Part shown: in pieces, positions 44,887-53,825 of the stretch
Numbering within the stretch: position 1 is the first letter of the stretch
Layout of the letters: every line of letters begins with the position of its first letter
Assembly: GCF_009670965.2 (NCBI RefSeq)
Contig: NZ_CP073239.1
Span: 868,001 to 932,000, forward strand
Direction of reading: 5' to 3'
DNA: 64,000 nucleotides
Source of the DNA: Riemerella anatipestifer
GTDB lineage: Bacteria > Bacteroidota > Bacteroidia > Flavobacteriales > Weeksellaceae
Notes under the pieces: model-generated
The model's database searches: none
Seen by the model: the letters and a program-made list of their open reading frames with translations, nothing else
Told to the model about the DNA's origin: nothing
Made by a program: the position numbers and the translations under genes

Positions 44887-45717
44887 CTAATTTTTTTTGA
44901 CTATATATATCAAACTAGAAAAACCTCCCGTTTTTGATGCTTTAAAATTAGAAATTGCTCCGTAGATACCTCCAAAAAGCCAAAAAAGTTTATTTTTTTT
45001 GTATTTTTCGCTAAGTATAGAAATATAAAACGCATCAAGTAGGAGAGGTGCTATTTTTTTTATTTTAAGTTGTTCTTGTTGCATTAGTGTTTCCATTCCT
45101 TCTCTTGAGAAATGAAATAGGTGTCTAGGTACATCATAAGCAGCCCAAAAATCTTGGTATCTTTCGGCATCGTAAGATTTATAATTGGGAACAGCAATAA
45201 TGAGTGTTCCATCAGGTTTTAATTTTTGCTTGAATAAATCTAGTATTTCTTTCTGATTTTCTATATGTTCAAATACGTGCCATAGGCTTATAATGTCTAA
45301 TGTATTATCTTCTATTTCGTTCAGAGAGTCTATAAATTTTGTTTTAGAACTTTTTTTCTTAGCGAAGTTTCTAGCTTTTTCGTTGGGTTCGTATCCGTAA
45401 GTAATGTATTTATTTTCTAGGGATTTTATAAATTCACCTGCTCCACAACCGTAGTCTAAAATTTTACAGTCTTTAGAATCAGGGGAGGAAAGATTTTCCC
45501 TGACAATTCTAGCTTTGTATTTAATGTTGAAACTTTGTATAAATTTATAAACAAATTCCTTTAAACTACCACTGTCCTGATGATGGGAAATGTACTTATC
45601 ACTCTCATAATATTTACCGATGTTTTCAGGTACGGGATATGTTTTTAAGATACCTTTGATAGAGGTTTCTTTAATTTCAAAAATCTCTTGAGAAAGAAAA
45701 TGGTCTTTTATCTTCAT
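44887..45717 (-). CDS. Class I SAM-dependent methyltransferase
   Basis: A 276-residue enzyme. ILDYGCGAGEFIKSLE is the SAM-binding motif I (about 88-103), followed by an acidic motif (GYEPNEKA), then LDIISLWHVFEHIENQKEIL (motif IV/V) and LIIAVPNYKSYDAERYQDFW. The last part fits methyltransferases acting on small molecules or surface glycans (Methyltransf_23-like). Substrate unknown. In several flavobacteria a gene of this type lies beside mnmG, as here, separated by a parS site. Confidence 0.8.
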   Translation of the reverse strand: MKIKDHFLSQEIFEIKETSIKGILKTYPVPENIGKYYESDKYISHHQDSGSLKEFVYKFIQSFNIKYKARIVRENLSSPDSKDCKILDYGCGAGEFIKSLENKYITYGYEPNEKARNFAKKKSSKTKFIDSLNEIEDNTLDIISLWHVFEHIENQKEILDLFKQKLKPDGTLIIAVPNYKSYDAERYQDFWAAYDVPRHLFHFSREGMETLMQQEQLKIKKIAPLLLDAFYISILSEKYKKNKLFWLFGGIYGAISNFKASKTGGFSSLIYIVKKN

Positions 45718-45735
45718 ATAAATTCTAATAAAAAC

Positions 45736-45767
45736 TCGTTGAATGTTTCACGTGAAACATTCAACGA
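45736..45767. other. parS site 1: ParB-binding palindrome
   Basis: The 16-mer TGTTTCACGTGAAACA at 45744-45759 equals the consensus parS site bound by ParB. It sits in a perfect 32-bp palindrome. It lies between the methyltransferase start and the mnmG stop. Confidence 0.85.
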
Positions 45768-45777
45768 ATGTAAATAT

Positions 45778-47640
45778 CTATCTTCCTAAAAATATAAGTA
45801 ACACATTGATGTCAGCAGGAGAAACGCCACTTATTCTAGAGGCTTGTGCTATGGTTTTAGGTCTTATATTATTGAGTTTTTGTTTAGCTTCGGCAGAAAG
45901 ACTATTGATTTTTGTAAAATCAAAATCTTCGGGGATTTTGATGTTTTCCAATCTGTGTAATTTGGCTACATTTTCTTTTTCTTTTTCTATGTAACCTCTA
46001 TACTTTATATTGATTTCTGCTTGTTCTCTTACTTCGTCCGAATAGTTTTTGCTTGTATTTTTTATATCTTCTATCTCTTCCAAAAGCTCTAACTTCATAT
46101 TAGGTCTGGTAAGAATTTGTGAGGCACGGTAGGCTTGGTCTACAGGAGAAGATTCTATACTTTCAAGTATAGGGTTAATTTGTTTTGGTTTTAAGGAATA
46201 ATCCTTTAAGAAGTCTTCTAATTCTTCGCTTTTCTTTATTTTATCTTCAACTTTTTGTAGTCTTTCTTCTTTTGCAAGACCTAGTTTATAAGATTTTTCT
46301 GTTAAACGAATGTCTGCATTGTCTTGTCTAAGTAACAATCTATATTCTGCACGAGAGGTAAACATTCTATAAGGTTCCTCTGTACCTTTGGTGATGAGGT
46401 CGTCTATAAGTACACCTATATAAGCCTCATCTCTGTTGAGAATAAAGGCTTCTTTTTCGTGTACTTTATTGTGAGCGTTGATACCTGCTATAAGCCCTTG
46501 TCCTGCGGCTTCTTCGTAACCAGTAGTTCCATTGATTTGCCCTGCAAAATAAAGGTTTTCTATGATTTTGGTTTCTAGGGTATGATTAAGTTGTGTAGGA
46601 GGGAAATAGTCGTATTCTATAGCATATCCTGGACGGAATACTTTTACATTCTCAAAACCAGGAATGTGTTTCATAGCCTTTATTTGTATGTCTTCGGGTA
46701 GGGAAGAGCTGAAACCGTTTACATAGATTTCAATGGTTTTCCAACCTTCGGGTTCTACAAATAGTTGATGTCTGTTTCGTTCTGCAAAACGATTGATTTT
46801 ATCCTCTATACTTGGGCAATATCTAGGTCCGAGGCTTTGTATAGTCCCGTTGAACATAGGGCTTCTGTCAAACCCTGAACGGAGTATATCGTGTACAATT
46901 TCGTTGGTGTAAGTAATGTGGCAAGAGCGTTGTTTGGTAAGTTTTGGCGTGTCTAGATAGGAGAATTTTTGAGGATTTTCATCTCCGGGTTGTTCTTCCA
47001 TTTTGGAGTAATCCAGTGTTCTTCCGTCCACTCTAGGAGGAGTTCCTGTTTTCATTCTTCCTGCGGTAAATCCTAAATCTACAAGCTGCTCGGTAATGCC
47101 GAAGGCTTTTGGTTCGCCCATTCTTCCGCCGCCGAGTTGTTTGTCGCCAACGTGGATAAGTCCATTAAGGAATGTGCCATTGGTTAATACTACGGATTTT
47201 CCTTTTATCTCTATCCCAAGTGAAGTGATGACCCCTGCAACTTTGTTCCCTTCTATGATGAGCTGTTTTACCATATCTTGGAAGAAGTCTAGGTTAGGTG
47301 TGTTTTCTAGGGCTAATCTCCATTCTTCTGCGAAGAGCATACGGTCGTTTTGAGTTCTAGGCGACCACATTGCAGGTCCTTTGGATAGGTTGAGCATTTT
47401 GAATTGTATGGCAGATTTATCTGCTACAATACCACTATAACCTCCCATAGCGTCTATTTCTCTTACGATTTGCCCTTTGGCGATACCTCCCATAGCTGGG
47501 TTGCAACTCATTTTGCCTATGGTTTCCATATTCATCGTAATGAGGAGTGTTTTGGAGCCTAGATTGGCTGCTGCTGCGGCTGCTTCGCAACCTGCGTGTC
47601 CTGCTCCTACTACTATAACATCATATACTTCGTTTATCAT
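45778..47640 (-). CDS. mnmG: tRNA uridine-5-carboxymethylaminomethyl modification enzyme MnmG (GidA)
   Basis: A 620-residue FAD enzyme that with MnmE modifies the wobble uridine of several tRNAs. The dinucleotide fold starts VVGAGHAGCEAA (11-22), followed by family boxes MSCNPAMGGIAKG and GPRYCPSIEDK and the C-terminal KYRGYIEKE and EARQKLN-like helices for MnmE and tRNA binding. Normal length. Both flanks carry parS sites; gidA near the origin is a long-known arrangement in bacteria. Confidence 0.97.
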   Translation of the reverse strand: MINEVYDVIVVGAGHAGCEAAAAAANLGSKTLLITMNMETIGKMSCNPAMGGIAKGQIVREIDAMGGYSGIVADKSAIQFKMLNLSKGPAMWSPRTQNDRMLFAEEWRLALENTPNLDFFQDMVKQLIIEGNKVAGVITSLGIEIKGKSVVLTNGTFLNGLIHVGDKQLGGGRMGEPKAFGITEQLVDLGFTAGRMKTGTPPRVDGRTLDYSKMEEQPGDENPQKFSYLDTPKLTKQRSCHITYTNEIVHDILRSGFDRSPMFNGTIQSLGPRYCPSIEDKINRFAERNRHQLFVEPEGWKTIEIYVNGFSSSLPEDIQIKAMKHIPGFENVKVFRPGYAIEYDYFPPTQLNHTLETKIIENLYFAGQINGTTGYEEAAGQGLIAGINAHNKVHEKEAFILNRDEAYIGVLIDDLITKGTEEPYRMFTSRAEYRLLLRQDNADIRLTEKSYKLGLAKEERLQKVEDKIKKSEELEDFLKDYSLKPKQINPILESIESSPVDQAYRASQILTRPNMKLELLEEIEDIKNTSKNYSDEVREQAEINIKYRGYIEKEKENVAKLHRLENIKIPEDFDFTKINSLSAEAKQKLNNIRPKTIAQASRISGVSPADINVLLIFLGR

Positions 47641-47668
47641 TATATGTATTTGTTTCTTATCTAAATTT

Positions 47669-47692
47669 AAAATGTTTCACGTGAAACATTTT
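47669..47692. other. parS site 2: ParB-binding palindrome
   Basis: The perfect 16-mer TGTTTCACGTGAAACA recurs at 47673-47688, inside a 24-bp palindrome, in the leader region of mnmG, 1.9 kb from site 1. Confidence 0.85.
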
Positions 47693-47713
47693 TGTTTTTC
47701 ACAGTTTTTGTAA

Positions 47714-47808
47714 CTAGCCCCGATGGTAGCGGATACCCCGCAGTGAAGCCGCGGAACGAAGTGGAGCGGCGAAGCGAGGAGTATGAGCGTACAGCGGGAA
47801 ATAGCTTC
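47714..47808 (+). ncRNA. GC-rich structured intergenic element (possibly Flavo-1-like)
   Basis: About 95 bases of clearly higher GC than the surroundings in a non-coding gap. AGCCCCG near the 5' end can pair with CGGG and GCT near the 3' end (AGCGGGAAATAGCT); inner GC-rich parts such as CCGCGG can form further stems. AGCCCCGAT...AGCGGGAAATAGCT is a pattern I have seen repeatedly between flavobacterial genes and may belong to the Flavo-1 motif. The strand and identity are uncertain. Confidence 0.4.
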
Positions 47809-47820
47809 TAAAAAAGACAA

Positions 47821-48234
47821 TTATTTTAAAAATAGATTGATATAATGGTCTTCTTTGTTTCGCATTTCTTTGATGTCTTCTTCTGTTTTGTCTTTGTATC
47901 CGCAGAGATGTAGAACGCCGTGAGCTAATACTCTCAGGAATTCTGACTGATAGTCTTTGGATAGGGTAGAGGCATTGTCTGAAATGCGCGGCAAAGATAC
48001 AAAAATATCGCCTGATATGGTGTTTCCTCTAACATAGTCGAAAGTAATAATATCAGTGTAATAATCGTGTTGTAAATGTTCTTGATTTATTTTGAGTAGA
48101 TACTCGTCATCACAAAATATATAGTTTATCTTACCTAGTTTTTTGTGTTCTGATAAGATGATTTGCTCTAACCATTTGCTGATGTCAGTAGATATACTAA
48201 TGGGCTCTATTTCTTCAAAAAAGAATTGTATCAT
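47821..48234 (-). CDS. ybeY: Endoribonuclease YbeY, 16S rRNA maturation
   Basis: A 137-residue metal-dependent RNase for 16S rRNA 3'-end maturation and ribosome quality control. The usual H-x3-H-x5-H zinc motif reads HGVLHLCGYKD: two His are kept and the third ligand position is Asp, which I believe is normal in Bacteroidota. YYTDIITFDY and GDIFVSLPRI are other family boxes. It follows the patatin-like gene on the same strand by 14 bases. Confidence 0.92.
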   Translation of the reverse strand: MIQFFFEEIEPISISTDISKWLEQIILSEHKKLGKINYIFCDDEYLLKINQEHLQHDYYTDIITFDYVRGNTISGDIFVSLPRISDNASTLSKDYQSEFLRVLAHGVLHLCGYKDKTEEDIKEMRNKEDHYINLFLK

Positions 48235-48248
48235 TTTTAATTAAGTTT

Positions 48249-50408
48249 TTAAAACCAATGTCCTAATATGACATTAAACACTCCTTTGTTTTTGTTTAGT
48301 GGATTGCTGTAATTTATTTTTATTTGTCCAAAAGGTGATTTGTATCCTGCAGTAATACCTAATCCTTTATGATTGATATTAAGCATATCCTTCAGATTGA
48401 TTTCATTGAAAAGATTGGCCATACCGAAATGAGCGATAATGAAATAGCTTTTCTGTATCTTAAACTGAAAATTATTGGTTGCAGTTAATAGATTTGGGCT
48501 ACTTGTATATCCGAAATAATGCCCTTGCATTTGTGCAAAATTACCTAGTTTTTGTTCAAAAATACCACCTATACGGTACTGATAGAAGTAAGATAAATCC
48601 TCGTGGTTTGTCGTAAATCCTCCAAAAAGACTTAGATTATAGGTAAGCCAACTGCTGATAGGGAAATTCATTCTAAGGTCTGCCTTTACTTGTATGGGAG
48701 TAATTTCGGAGTTTTTGTCGCTAAATAGATTTAATATTTTACCTTCAGCATCTAGGTAGAAACCTCTGGTAGGGAAGTTTTTGTCGTCCTGTGTATCACT
48801 CTTTATGAAAAAGTAAGGGTTGATAAAGTTTTTTATTTCGTTAATATAGGGATTATTCGTTTTAAAATAATCGTGGCTAAGCCCTCCCCCTATAGCATAT
48901 CTGTCCCTCCATATAGAGTGGATAAATACTTCGTTTCTTAGCCAAGTCCAATCCTCCGTAATAGTACCCGTATTGTTTTTGAGGTTTAGTTTCATTCCTG
49001 AAGAGGAAACTCCAAGCCCTGGTATATAGCCATTATCCATAAAATAGTTAAAGTAATATCTAGGGCTATCTCCCACTACAACATCTAATGATACAGTAGA
49101 GTTGGGAAGTAGTAGTCTTCTAGCAGTAGCATTGATGAGTAGCCCTGTTTTAAATAACTCATCGTAGTGTAACCCAAACTTTAGATAATATCTGCTTTGG
49201 TCTTCATCTACTGTAACTTGGAGTGTATTTTTGCCGTTATTTTGGATAATATCATAATTGATGAGGTTATAATTATTGGTAGCATATAGTTTATCTATCA
49301 TTTTATTGATGCTTCCATAAGATTGCAACGATGGTACCTTCAGATTCATTTTACCCTGTAAATACGAACGGCTAAATACCTTATTATTTATCACCTCCAA
49401 ACTATCTATTTTGTAAATGTTAGAATAAATAGGGCTAGATGCTACTCTTAGTTGGGTGTGTTTCCGTTTAGGGAGTTTAGATAGTATATCGATATATTTT
49501 TGAGCTTCTTCGTAGCCTAGTTTTAGTATTTTTTCTTTATCTCCGTAGCTGGTGGCATTCATACCGTCTAGCTTTGGGTGTATGTTGATGTCAATGTATT
49601 GATATTGATTTTTAGTTTCATTCTGTATCCCAAAATCTATCACTTGGTTGAGGATACTAATGGCACTTTGCAAATCTTCCCTTTTAGCTAAACCTTGACT
49701 TAAATCTACCCCTATGATAATATCCATTCCTTTCTCTTTGAGAGGTTGTGCAGGGTAGTTGATGGTCATAGCACCATCTATATAAAGGCTATCACCTATC
49801 TTAACAGGGTCCATAAGCGAAGGATAGGCAGAACTCGCCATAATAGCTTTAATTAAATCTCCTTTTTCAAAGATTTTCATCTTACCACTTTCAAGGTTTG
49901 TGGTAACACACATAAATGGAATAGGAAGTTGAGCAAAGTCTTCTACATTAGAAACATTCTTAAATAAATCTTTAAGCATATAAATGTTCTTCTGTCCTGT
50001 AGAAATAGCCTTAGGGAGTACATTTATTTTACCATTTTTTATGGGGATATTCAGAAGGTATTTGTCTGTGGTTTTGCTGAAAAAGGAAGTTTCTTTTCTG
50101 TTTTTTTCGTTAGCAATGATGTCGTAAAAATCGGTATTGGTTATTATTTTCTCAATATCGTTTCCTGTATATCCAGAAGCGTATAGTCCACCCACAATAG
50201 CTCCCATACTCGTCCCTGAGATATAATCTACCTTTACACCTAACGAGTCTAAAACTTTAAGAACCCCCACGTGAGCAAAACCTTTAGCGCCGCCACCTGC
50301 CAAAACAAGCCCTATTTTTGGCTTTTTTGGAGTGTTTAGATTATCCTTTACTTGAGATTTGTAAGTAAAAAATGTAAGTAGTAAACTCAGCCATAATACT
50401 TTTTTCAT
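48249..50408 (-). CDS. Patatin-like phospholipase fused to an outer-membrane barrel (type Vd-like)
   Basis: 719 residues from ATG 50408; an ATG two codons upstream is also possible. After a signal peptide (ending FTYKSQ) comes a patatin domain with oxyanion loop LAGGGAKGFAHVG (37-49), nucleophile Ser67 in GTSMG and dyad Asp211 in DGAMTINYP. From about residue 330 a POTRA-like segment and a BamA/FhaC-like barrel follow, ending NVILGHWF with a terminal aromatic. The layout matches PlpD-type (type Vd) exported lipases, which hydrolyse phospholipids; membrane turnover or host-lipid attack is inferred. Confidence 0.88.
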   Translation of the reverse strand: MKKVLWLSLLLTFFTYKSQVKDNLNTPKKPKIGLVLAGGGAKGFAHVGVLKVLDSLGVKVDYISGTSMGAIVGGLYASGYTGNDIEKIITNTDFYDIIANEKNRKETSFFSKTTDKYLLNIPIKNGKINVLPKAISTGQKNIYMLKDLFKNVSNVEDFAQLPIPFMCVTTNLESGKMKIFEKGDLIKAIMASSAYPSLMDPVKIGDSLYIDGAMTINYPAQPLKEKGMDIIIGVDLSQGLAKREDLQSAISILNQVIDFGIQNETKNQYQYIDINIHPKLDGMNATSYGDKEKILKLGYEEAQKYIDILSKLPKRKHTQLRVASSPIYSNIYKIDSLEVINNKVFSRSYLQGKMNLKVPSLQSYGSINKMIDKLYATNNYNLINYDIIQNNGKNTLQVTVDEDQSRYYLKFGLHYDELFKTGLLINATARRLLLPNSTVSLDVVVGDSPRYYFNYFMDNGYIPGLGVSSSGMKLNLKNNTGTITEDWTWLRNEVFIHSIWRDRYAIGGGLSHDYFKTNNPYINEIKNFINPYFFIKSDTQDDKNFPTRGFYLDAEGKILNLFSDKNSEITPIQVKADLRMNFPISSWLTYNLSLFGGFTTNHEDLSYFYQYRIGGIFEQKLGNFAQMQGHYFGYTSSPNLLTATNNFQFKIQKSYFIIAHFGMANLFNEINLKDMLNINHKGLGITAGYKSPFGQIKINYSNPLNKNKGVFNVILGHWF

Positions 50409-50520
50409 AAGCATAAAGGTTATGTGTTAGATAATAAACCAATGAACAAATATAACAATATATCAACTAATAATTGAGGCAAAATAAAGTTTACTTGTTT
50501 TAAAACTGGATAATTAGAAT

Positions 50521-50528
50521 TAACTTTG
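50521..50528 (+). promoter_or_regulatory. -7 element of the GHMP kinase gene
   Basis: TAACTTTG ends only 4 bases before ATG 50533, so the transcript would be leaderless or nearly so. Confidence 0.45.
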
Positions 50529-50532
50529 CCTT

Positions 50533-51438
50533 ATGATGGAACATTATTTTTCACCAGGAAAATTACTCATCACTTCCGAATATGTTGTTTTAGACGGTGC
50601 TAAAGCTCTGGCATTGCCTACCAAAATGGGGCAAGATTTGTGGGTGGAAGAAAAAGAGGATAACAATGCTAAAATCTTTTGGGAAACTTATCATCAAAAC
50701 CAGTTGTGGCTGTCTATAGAGATAGACTATCGTAAGTGGAAAATTATTTCTACCAATTTAAGGACTAATGCCGAATTTATTCTAAAGGTATTAAAGTATC
50801 TAGAATCTATTTCGTTAGAAAAGTTTAAAAAAGGAGTTTCCTATCATATCAAAACTAATCTTCAGTTTCCTGCCAATTATGGTCTGGGGAGTAGCTCTAC
50901 GCTTATGGCTAACTTAGCAAAATGGGCAAAAGTAGATGCTTTTCTTCTTAACGAGAAGACATTGGGAGGTAGTGGCTACGATGTAGCAGTAGCGTTAGAA
51001 GAACAATCTATATTGTACCAGCTAAAGCCTTTTAGGGAAGTTGTACCTGTGCTTTTTTCACCTAAATTTAAAGACGATTTACTCTTCGTACATCTAAACC
51101 AAAAGCAAGATAGTAGAGAAGGTATTGCTCTGTATAAAACAAGAGAAAAGTCTAAAAAGAATATAGACTTTTTTTCAGAACTTACTGATGCGGTGCTAGA
51201 AGCAGATAGTTTAGCAGAGTTCTCAAAATTGATGAAAGTACACGAGCAAAAACTTTCTGAATTTTTAGGGATACCTACGGTAAGAGAACTCTATTTTTCG
51301 GATTATCCAGGGTTCATAAAAAGTTTAGGAGCTTGGGGTGGAGATTTTATTATGGCAGAGAATTTTTCTAGGGCAGAGACTTACTTTAGGGAGAAAGGTT
51401 TTTCTGATATTTTTAATTTTTCGGATATAATTTTATGA
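50533..51438 (+). CDS. GYDIA-family GHMP kinase
   Basis: A 301-residue small-molecule kinase of the GHMP superfamily; ATG 50533 or the second ATG 50536 may be used. Visible are FSPGKLLITSEYVVLDGAKA (substrate loop), YGLGSSSTLMANLAKW (ATP-binding motif 2) and GGSGYDVAVA, the variant of GYDIA that names the group. It resembles mevalonate and phosphomevalonate kinases; flavobacteria use the mevalonate route, so isoprenoid synthesis is a fair inference. Confidence 0.82.
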   Translation: MMEHYFSPGKLLITSEYVVLDGAKALALPTKMGQDLWVEEKEDNNAKIFWETYHQNQLWLSIEIDYRKWKIISTNLRTNAEFILKVLKYLESISLEKFKKGVSYHIKTNLQFPANYGLGSSSTLMANLAKWAKVDAFLLNEKTLGGSGYDVAVALEEQSILYQLKPFREVVPVLFSPKFKDDLLFVHLNQKQDSREGIALYKTREKSKKNIDFFSELTDAVLEADSLAEFSKLMKVHEQKLSEFLGIPTVRELYFSDYPGFIKSLGAWGGDFIMAENFSRAETYFREKGFSDIFNFSDIIL

Positions 51439-51517
51439 TAATCAGTAGTTTATTTTTAAGTTGCATTTTCTGACTAATATCATTATCTTTAACGCACCGT
51501 TCCTCTTACGGAATAAG

Positions 51518-51525
51518 TAAATTTG
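51518..51525 (+). promoter_or_regulatory. -7 element of pckA
   Basis: TAAATTTG fits TAnnTTTG; ATG 51573 is 47 bases downstream. Just upstream, CCGT/ACGG (around 51498-51512) could form a small hairpin. Confidence 0.4.
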
Positions 51526-51572
51526 TGAACCGAAAAATAAAATCATAAATTATATATAATTACACATCACCT

Positions 51573-53177
51573 ATGAAAAATTTAAAGATTATCCAAGAGT
51601 TGCACAATTTAGGGATTACAGGTTATCATGAAGTCGTGTATAATCCTAGTTACGAAGAACTGCATAAAGCAGAGGTTTCTGATAAGAACAAAGGCTTTGA
51701 AAAAGGAGCTCAAACAGAATCAGGAGCAGTAGCCGTTAAAACAGGAATTTTTACAGGAAGATCTCCTAAGGATAGATATATCGTATTAGATGATACCACT
51801 AAAGATACAATACATTGGGATGGTAATGTTAATAGACCTACCTCTCCAGAGGTTTTTGCACATTGTAAAGATTTGGTACTTCAGCAGCTTTCTACCTCTA
51901 AAAAACTTTATGTAGTAGATGCTTTCTGTGGAACTAACCCTGATACTAGACTTAAAGTAAGATTTGTAATGGAGGTGGCTTGGCAAGCACACTTTGTTAC
52001 CAATATGTTCATCAGACCATCTGTTCACGAGTTAGAAAACTTCGGAGAGCCTGATTTTGTTGTGATGAACGGTTCTAAAACAACTAACCCTGATTGGGAA
52101 AAGCAAGGTCTAAACTCTGAAAACTTCGTGATGTTTAACCTTACAGAAAAAATCCAAATTATAGGAGGTACTTGGTACGGTGGAGAGATGAAAAAAGGTA
52201 TGTTTGCGATGATGAACTACTACCTACCACTTAAAGGTATGGCATCTATGCACTGTTCTGCCAATGTGGGAGAAAAAGGAGATGTAGCATTATTCTTTGG
52301 TCTTTCTGGAACAGGTAAAACAACGCTTTCTGCAGACCCAAAAAGATATCTAATAGGTGATGATGAGCACGGTTGGGATAACAACGGAGTGTTCAACTAC
52401 GAAGGTGGTTGCTATGCTAAAGTTATCGACCTTACAGAAGAAAAAGAGCCAGACATCTTTAGAGCTATTAAAAGAGATGCATTGCTAGAGAATGTTGTGG
52501 TAAATGAATACGGTGAGATAGATTACAAAGACGGTTCTATTACAGAAAATACTAGAGTTTCTTATCCTATCTACCATATCAATAAGATAGTACTTCCTTC
52601 TAAAGCAGGACACGCTAGTAAGATTATTTATCTATCTGCTGATGCCTTTGGAGTATTGCCTCCAGTATCTATACTTTCAGAAGACCAAGCGCAATATCAC
52701 TTCTTGTGTGGATATACTTCTAAACTAGCAGGAACAGAGAGAGGTATTACAGAACCTACACCTTCGTTCTCGCCAGCGTTTGGGGAAGCATTCCTTACTT
52801 TACACCCAACAATGTATTCTAAAACATTGATTAGCAAAATGAAAGAACATGGTGCTAAGGCTTATTTAGTAAACACTGGGTGGAATGGTACAGGTAAGAG
52901 AATTTCATTAAAAGATACAAGAGCTATCATTGATGCTATTTTAGATGGTTCCATAGATAATGCACCTAAGAGCGTAGTTCCTGTAATGAATTTAGAAATT
53001 CCTACTTCGTTACCTAATGTTTCTGAAGGTATCCTAGACCCAAGAGATACTTACGCTACACCAGCAGAATGGGAAGAAAAAGCAAAATCTCTAGCAGCTA
53101 AGTATATTAAGAATTTTGAACAATATACAGATACCGAAGAAGGTAAGAGATTAGTAGCGGCAGGACCTCAGTTATAA
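51573..53177 (+). CDS. pckA: Phosphoenolpyruvate carboxykinase (ATP)
   Basis: A 534-residue gluconeogenic enzyme converting oxaloacetate and ATP to phosphoenolpyruvate and CO2. Visible are [15 protein letters not shown] (substrate part), [13 protein letters not shown], the kinase-1a P-loop [11 protein letters not shown] at about 244-254 and kinase-2 LIGDDEHGW, with the lid/adenine region [10 protein letters not shown]. Length is standard for the ATP type. It is followed by a strong terminator and has its own promoter, so it is monocistronic. Confidence 0.97.
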   Translation: MKNLKIIQELHNLGITGYHEVVYNPSYEELHKAEVSDKNKGFEKGAQTESGAVAVKTGIFTGRSPKDRYIVLDDTTKDTIHWDGNVNRPTSPEVFAHCKDLVLQQLSTSKKLYVVDAFCGTNPDTRLKVRFVMEVAWQAHFVTNMFIRPSVHELENFGEPDFVVMNGSKTTNPDWEKQGLNSENFVMFNLTEKIQIIGGTWYGGEMKKGMFAMMNYYLPLKGMASMHCSANVGEKGDVALFFGLSGTGKTTLSADPKRYLIGDDEHGWDNNGVFNYEGGCYAKVIDLTEEKEPDIFRAIKRDALLENVVVNEYGEIDYKDGSITENTRVSYPIYHINKIVLPSKAGHASKIIYLSADAFGVLPPVSILSEDQAQYHFLCGYTSKLAGTERGITEPTPSFSPAFGEAFLTLHPTMYSKTLISKMKEHGAKAYLVNTGWNGTGKRISLKDTRAIIDAILDGSIDNAPKSVVPVMNLEIPTSLPNVSEGILDPRDTYATPAEWEEKAKSLAAKYIKNFEQYTDTEEGKRLVAAGPQL

Positions 53178-53204
53178 ATTTTTACTAGAAATATTTTGAG
53201 TGAG

Positions 53205-53237
53205 AATAGAGTGGTTAATCTAATTGGCCACTCTATT
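53205..53237 (+). terminator. Terminator of pckA
   Basis: AATAGAGTGG (53205-53214) pairs perfectly with CCACTCTATT (53228-53237) around a 13-base loop, then TTTC. Confidence 0.8.
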
Positions 53238-53295
53238 TTCTTGTTATTAAAATATCAATAGTCAATTATGATATGTTAAAGTTTGTTAATACACA

Positions 53296-53324
53296 TTGTA
53301 ATAAGAAATCTCTAATTACCTTTG
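53296..53324 (+). promoter_or_regulatory. Promoter of the 122-residue membrane protein gene
   Basis: TTG (53296-53298), 18 bases, TACCTTTG (53317-53324), one of the best -33/-7 matches here. Predicted start only a few bases before ATG 53334, so the mRNA has almost no leader. Confidence 0.6.
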
Positions 53325-53333
53325 CTCACTGAA

Positions 53334-53702
53334 ATGAAAAAGTATTTAGCCCTTTTATTAGTCGTTTTGATTACTTTATTTTCCTCGTGGAAGATAGAGG
53401 CAAACTCTATGATGCTACCAATTGGTAAAGAGGTAGGTACAACATTGGCTAAATTTTCTAAAAAACACACATCTCTTATTGAGAAAGACTTATCCGAGGA
53501 TACCGTTAGTTTAATAGCCTCTTTAGTGGAGATAGATGAAGATTTCAGCTCTTTTATTTCCAGTACGATTAAGGAAGTCATTTTTTACGTTCTACTTTCT
53601 GTAGTTCTCTTTAAGATAGCTAAAATACTGTACAGAGATACCTCTGTTTTTTCTTATCTAAAGGTAAAACGCTATATCTTCATTCGTTCTATTAGAATTT
53701 GA
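53334..53702 (+). CDS. Small hypothetical exported/membrane protein (122 aa)
   Basis: 122 residues from ATG 53334; a TTG at 53322 is in frame but lies within the -7 element. It has a signal-like N-terminus (KKYLALLLVVLITLFSSW), a soluble middle (SLIEKDLSEDTVSLIASLVE) and one C-terminal hydrophobic helix (VIFYVLLSVVLFKIAKILY) followed by a basic end (YLKVKRYIFIRSIRI). No family recognised. It is a single gene with its own promoter between pckA and the efflux operon. Confidence 0.6.
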   Translation: MKKYLALLLVVLITLFSSWKIEANSMMLPIGKEVGTTLAKFSKKHTSLIEKDLSEDTVSLIASLVEIDEDFSSFISSTIKEVIFYVLLSVVLFKIAKILYRDTSVFSYLKVKRYIFIRSIRI

Positions 53703-53730
53703 TTTGTTTTTTTATTGTAAAAATTATCGT

Positions 53731-53786
53731 GTATACCCGTATTTTGATATACGGATATACTCTCTTTCTATCAAACCAAGTTTGAT
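53731..53786. promoter_or_regulatory. Two operator-like dyads upstream of the RND efflux operon
   Basis: Dyad 1, 53731-53760: arms of 12 bases (GTATACCCGTAT / ATACGGATATAC), one mismatch, 6-base centre. Dyad 2, 53770-53786: ATCAAAC / GTTTGAT around 3 bases. Both are within 100 bases of the adaptor start. Such symmetry fits a TetR-like or other dimeric repressor, but no regulator gene is adjacent. Confidence 0.5.
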
Positions 53787-53825
53787 GAGAATCATAATTT
53801 TCTAATAACTTAACAAATTAACGAA

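Noticed and set aside
47821..48234. YbeY as inactive because the third zinc His is missing
   Set aside because: The GYKD form of the motif appears to be usual in Bacteroidota, so it does not indicate loss of function.
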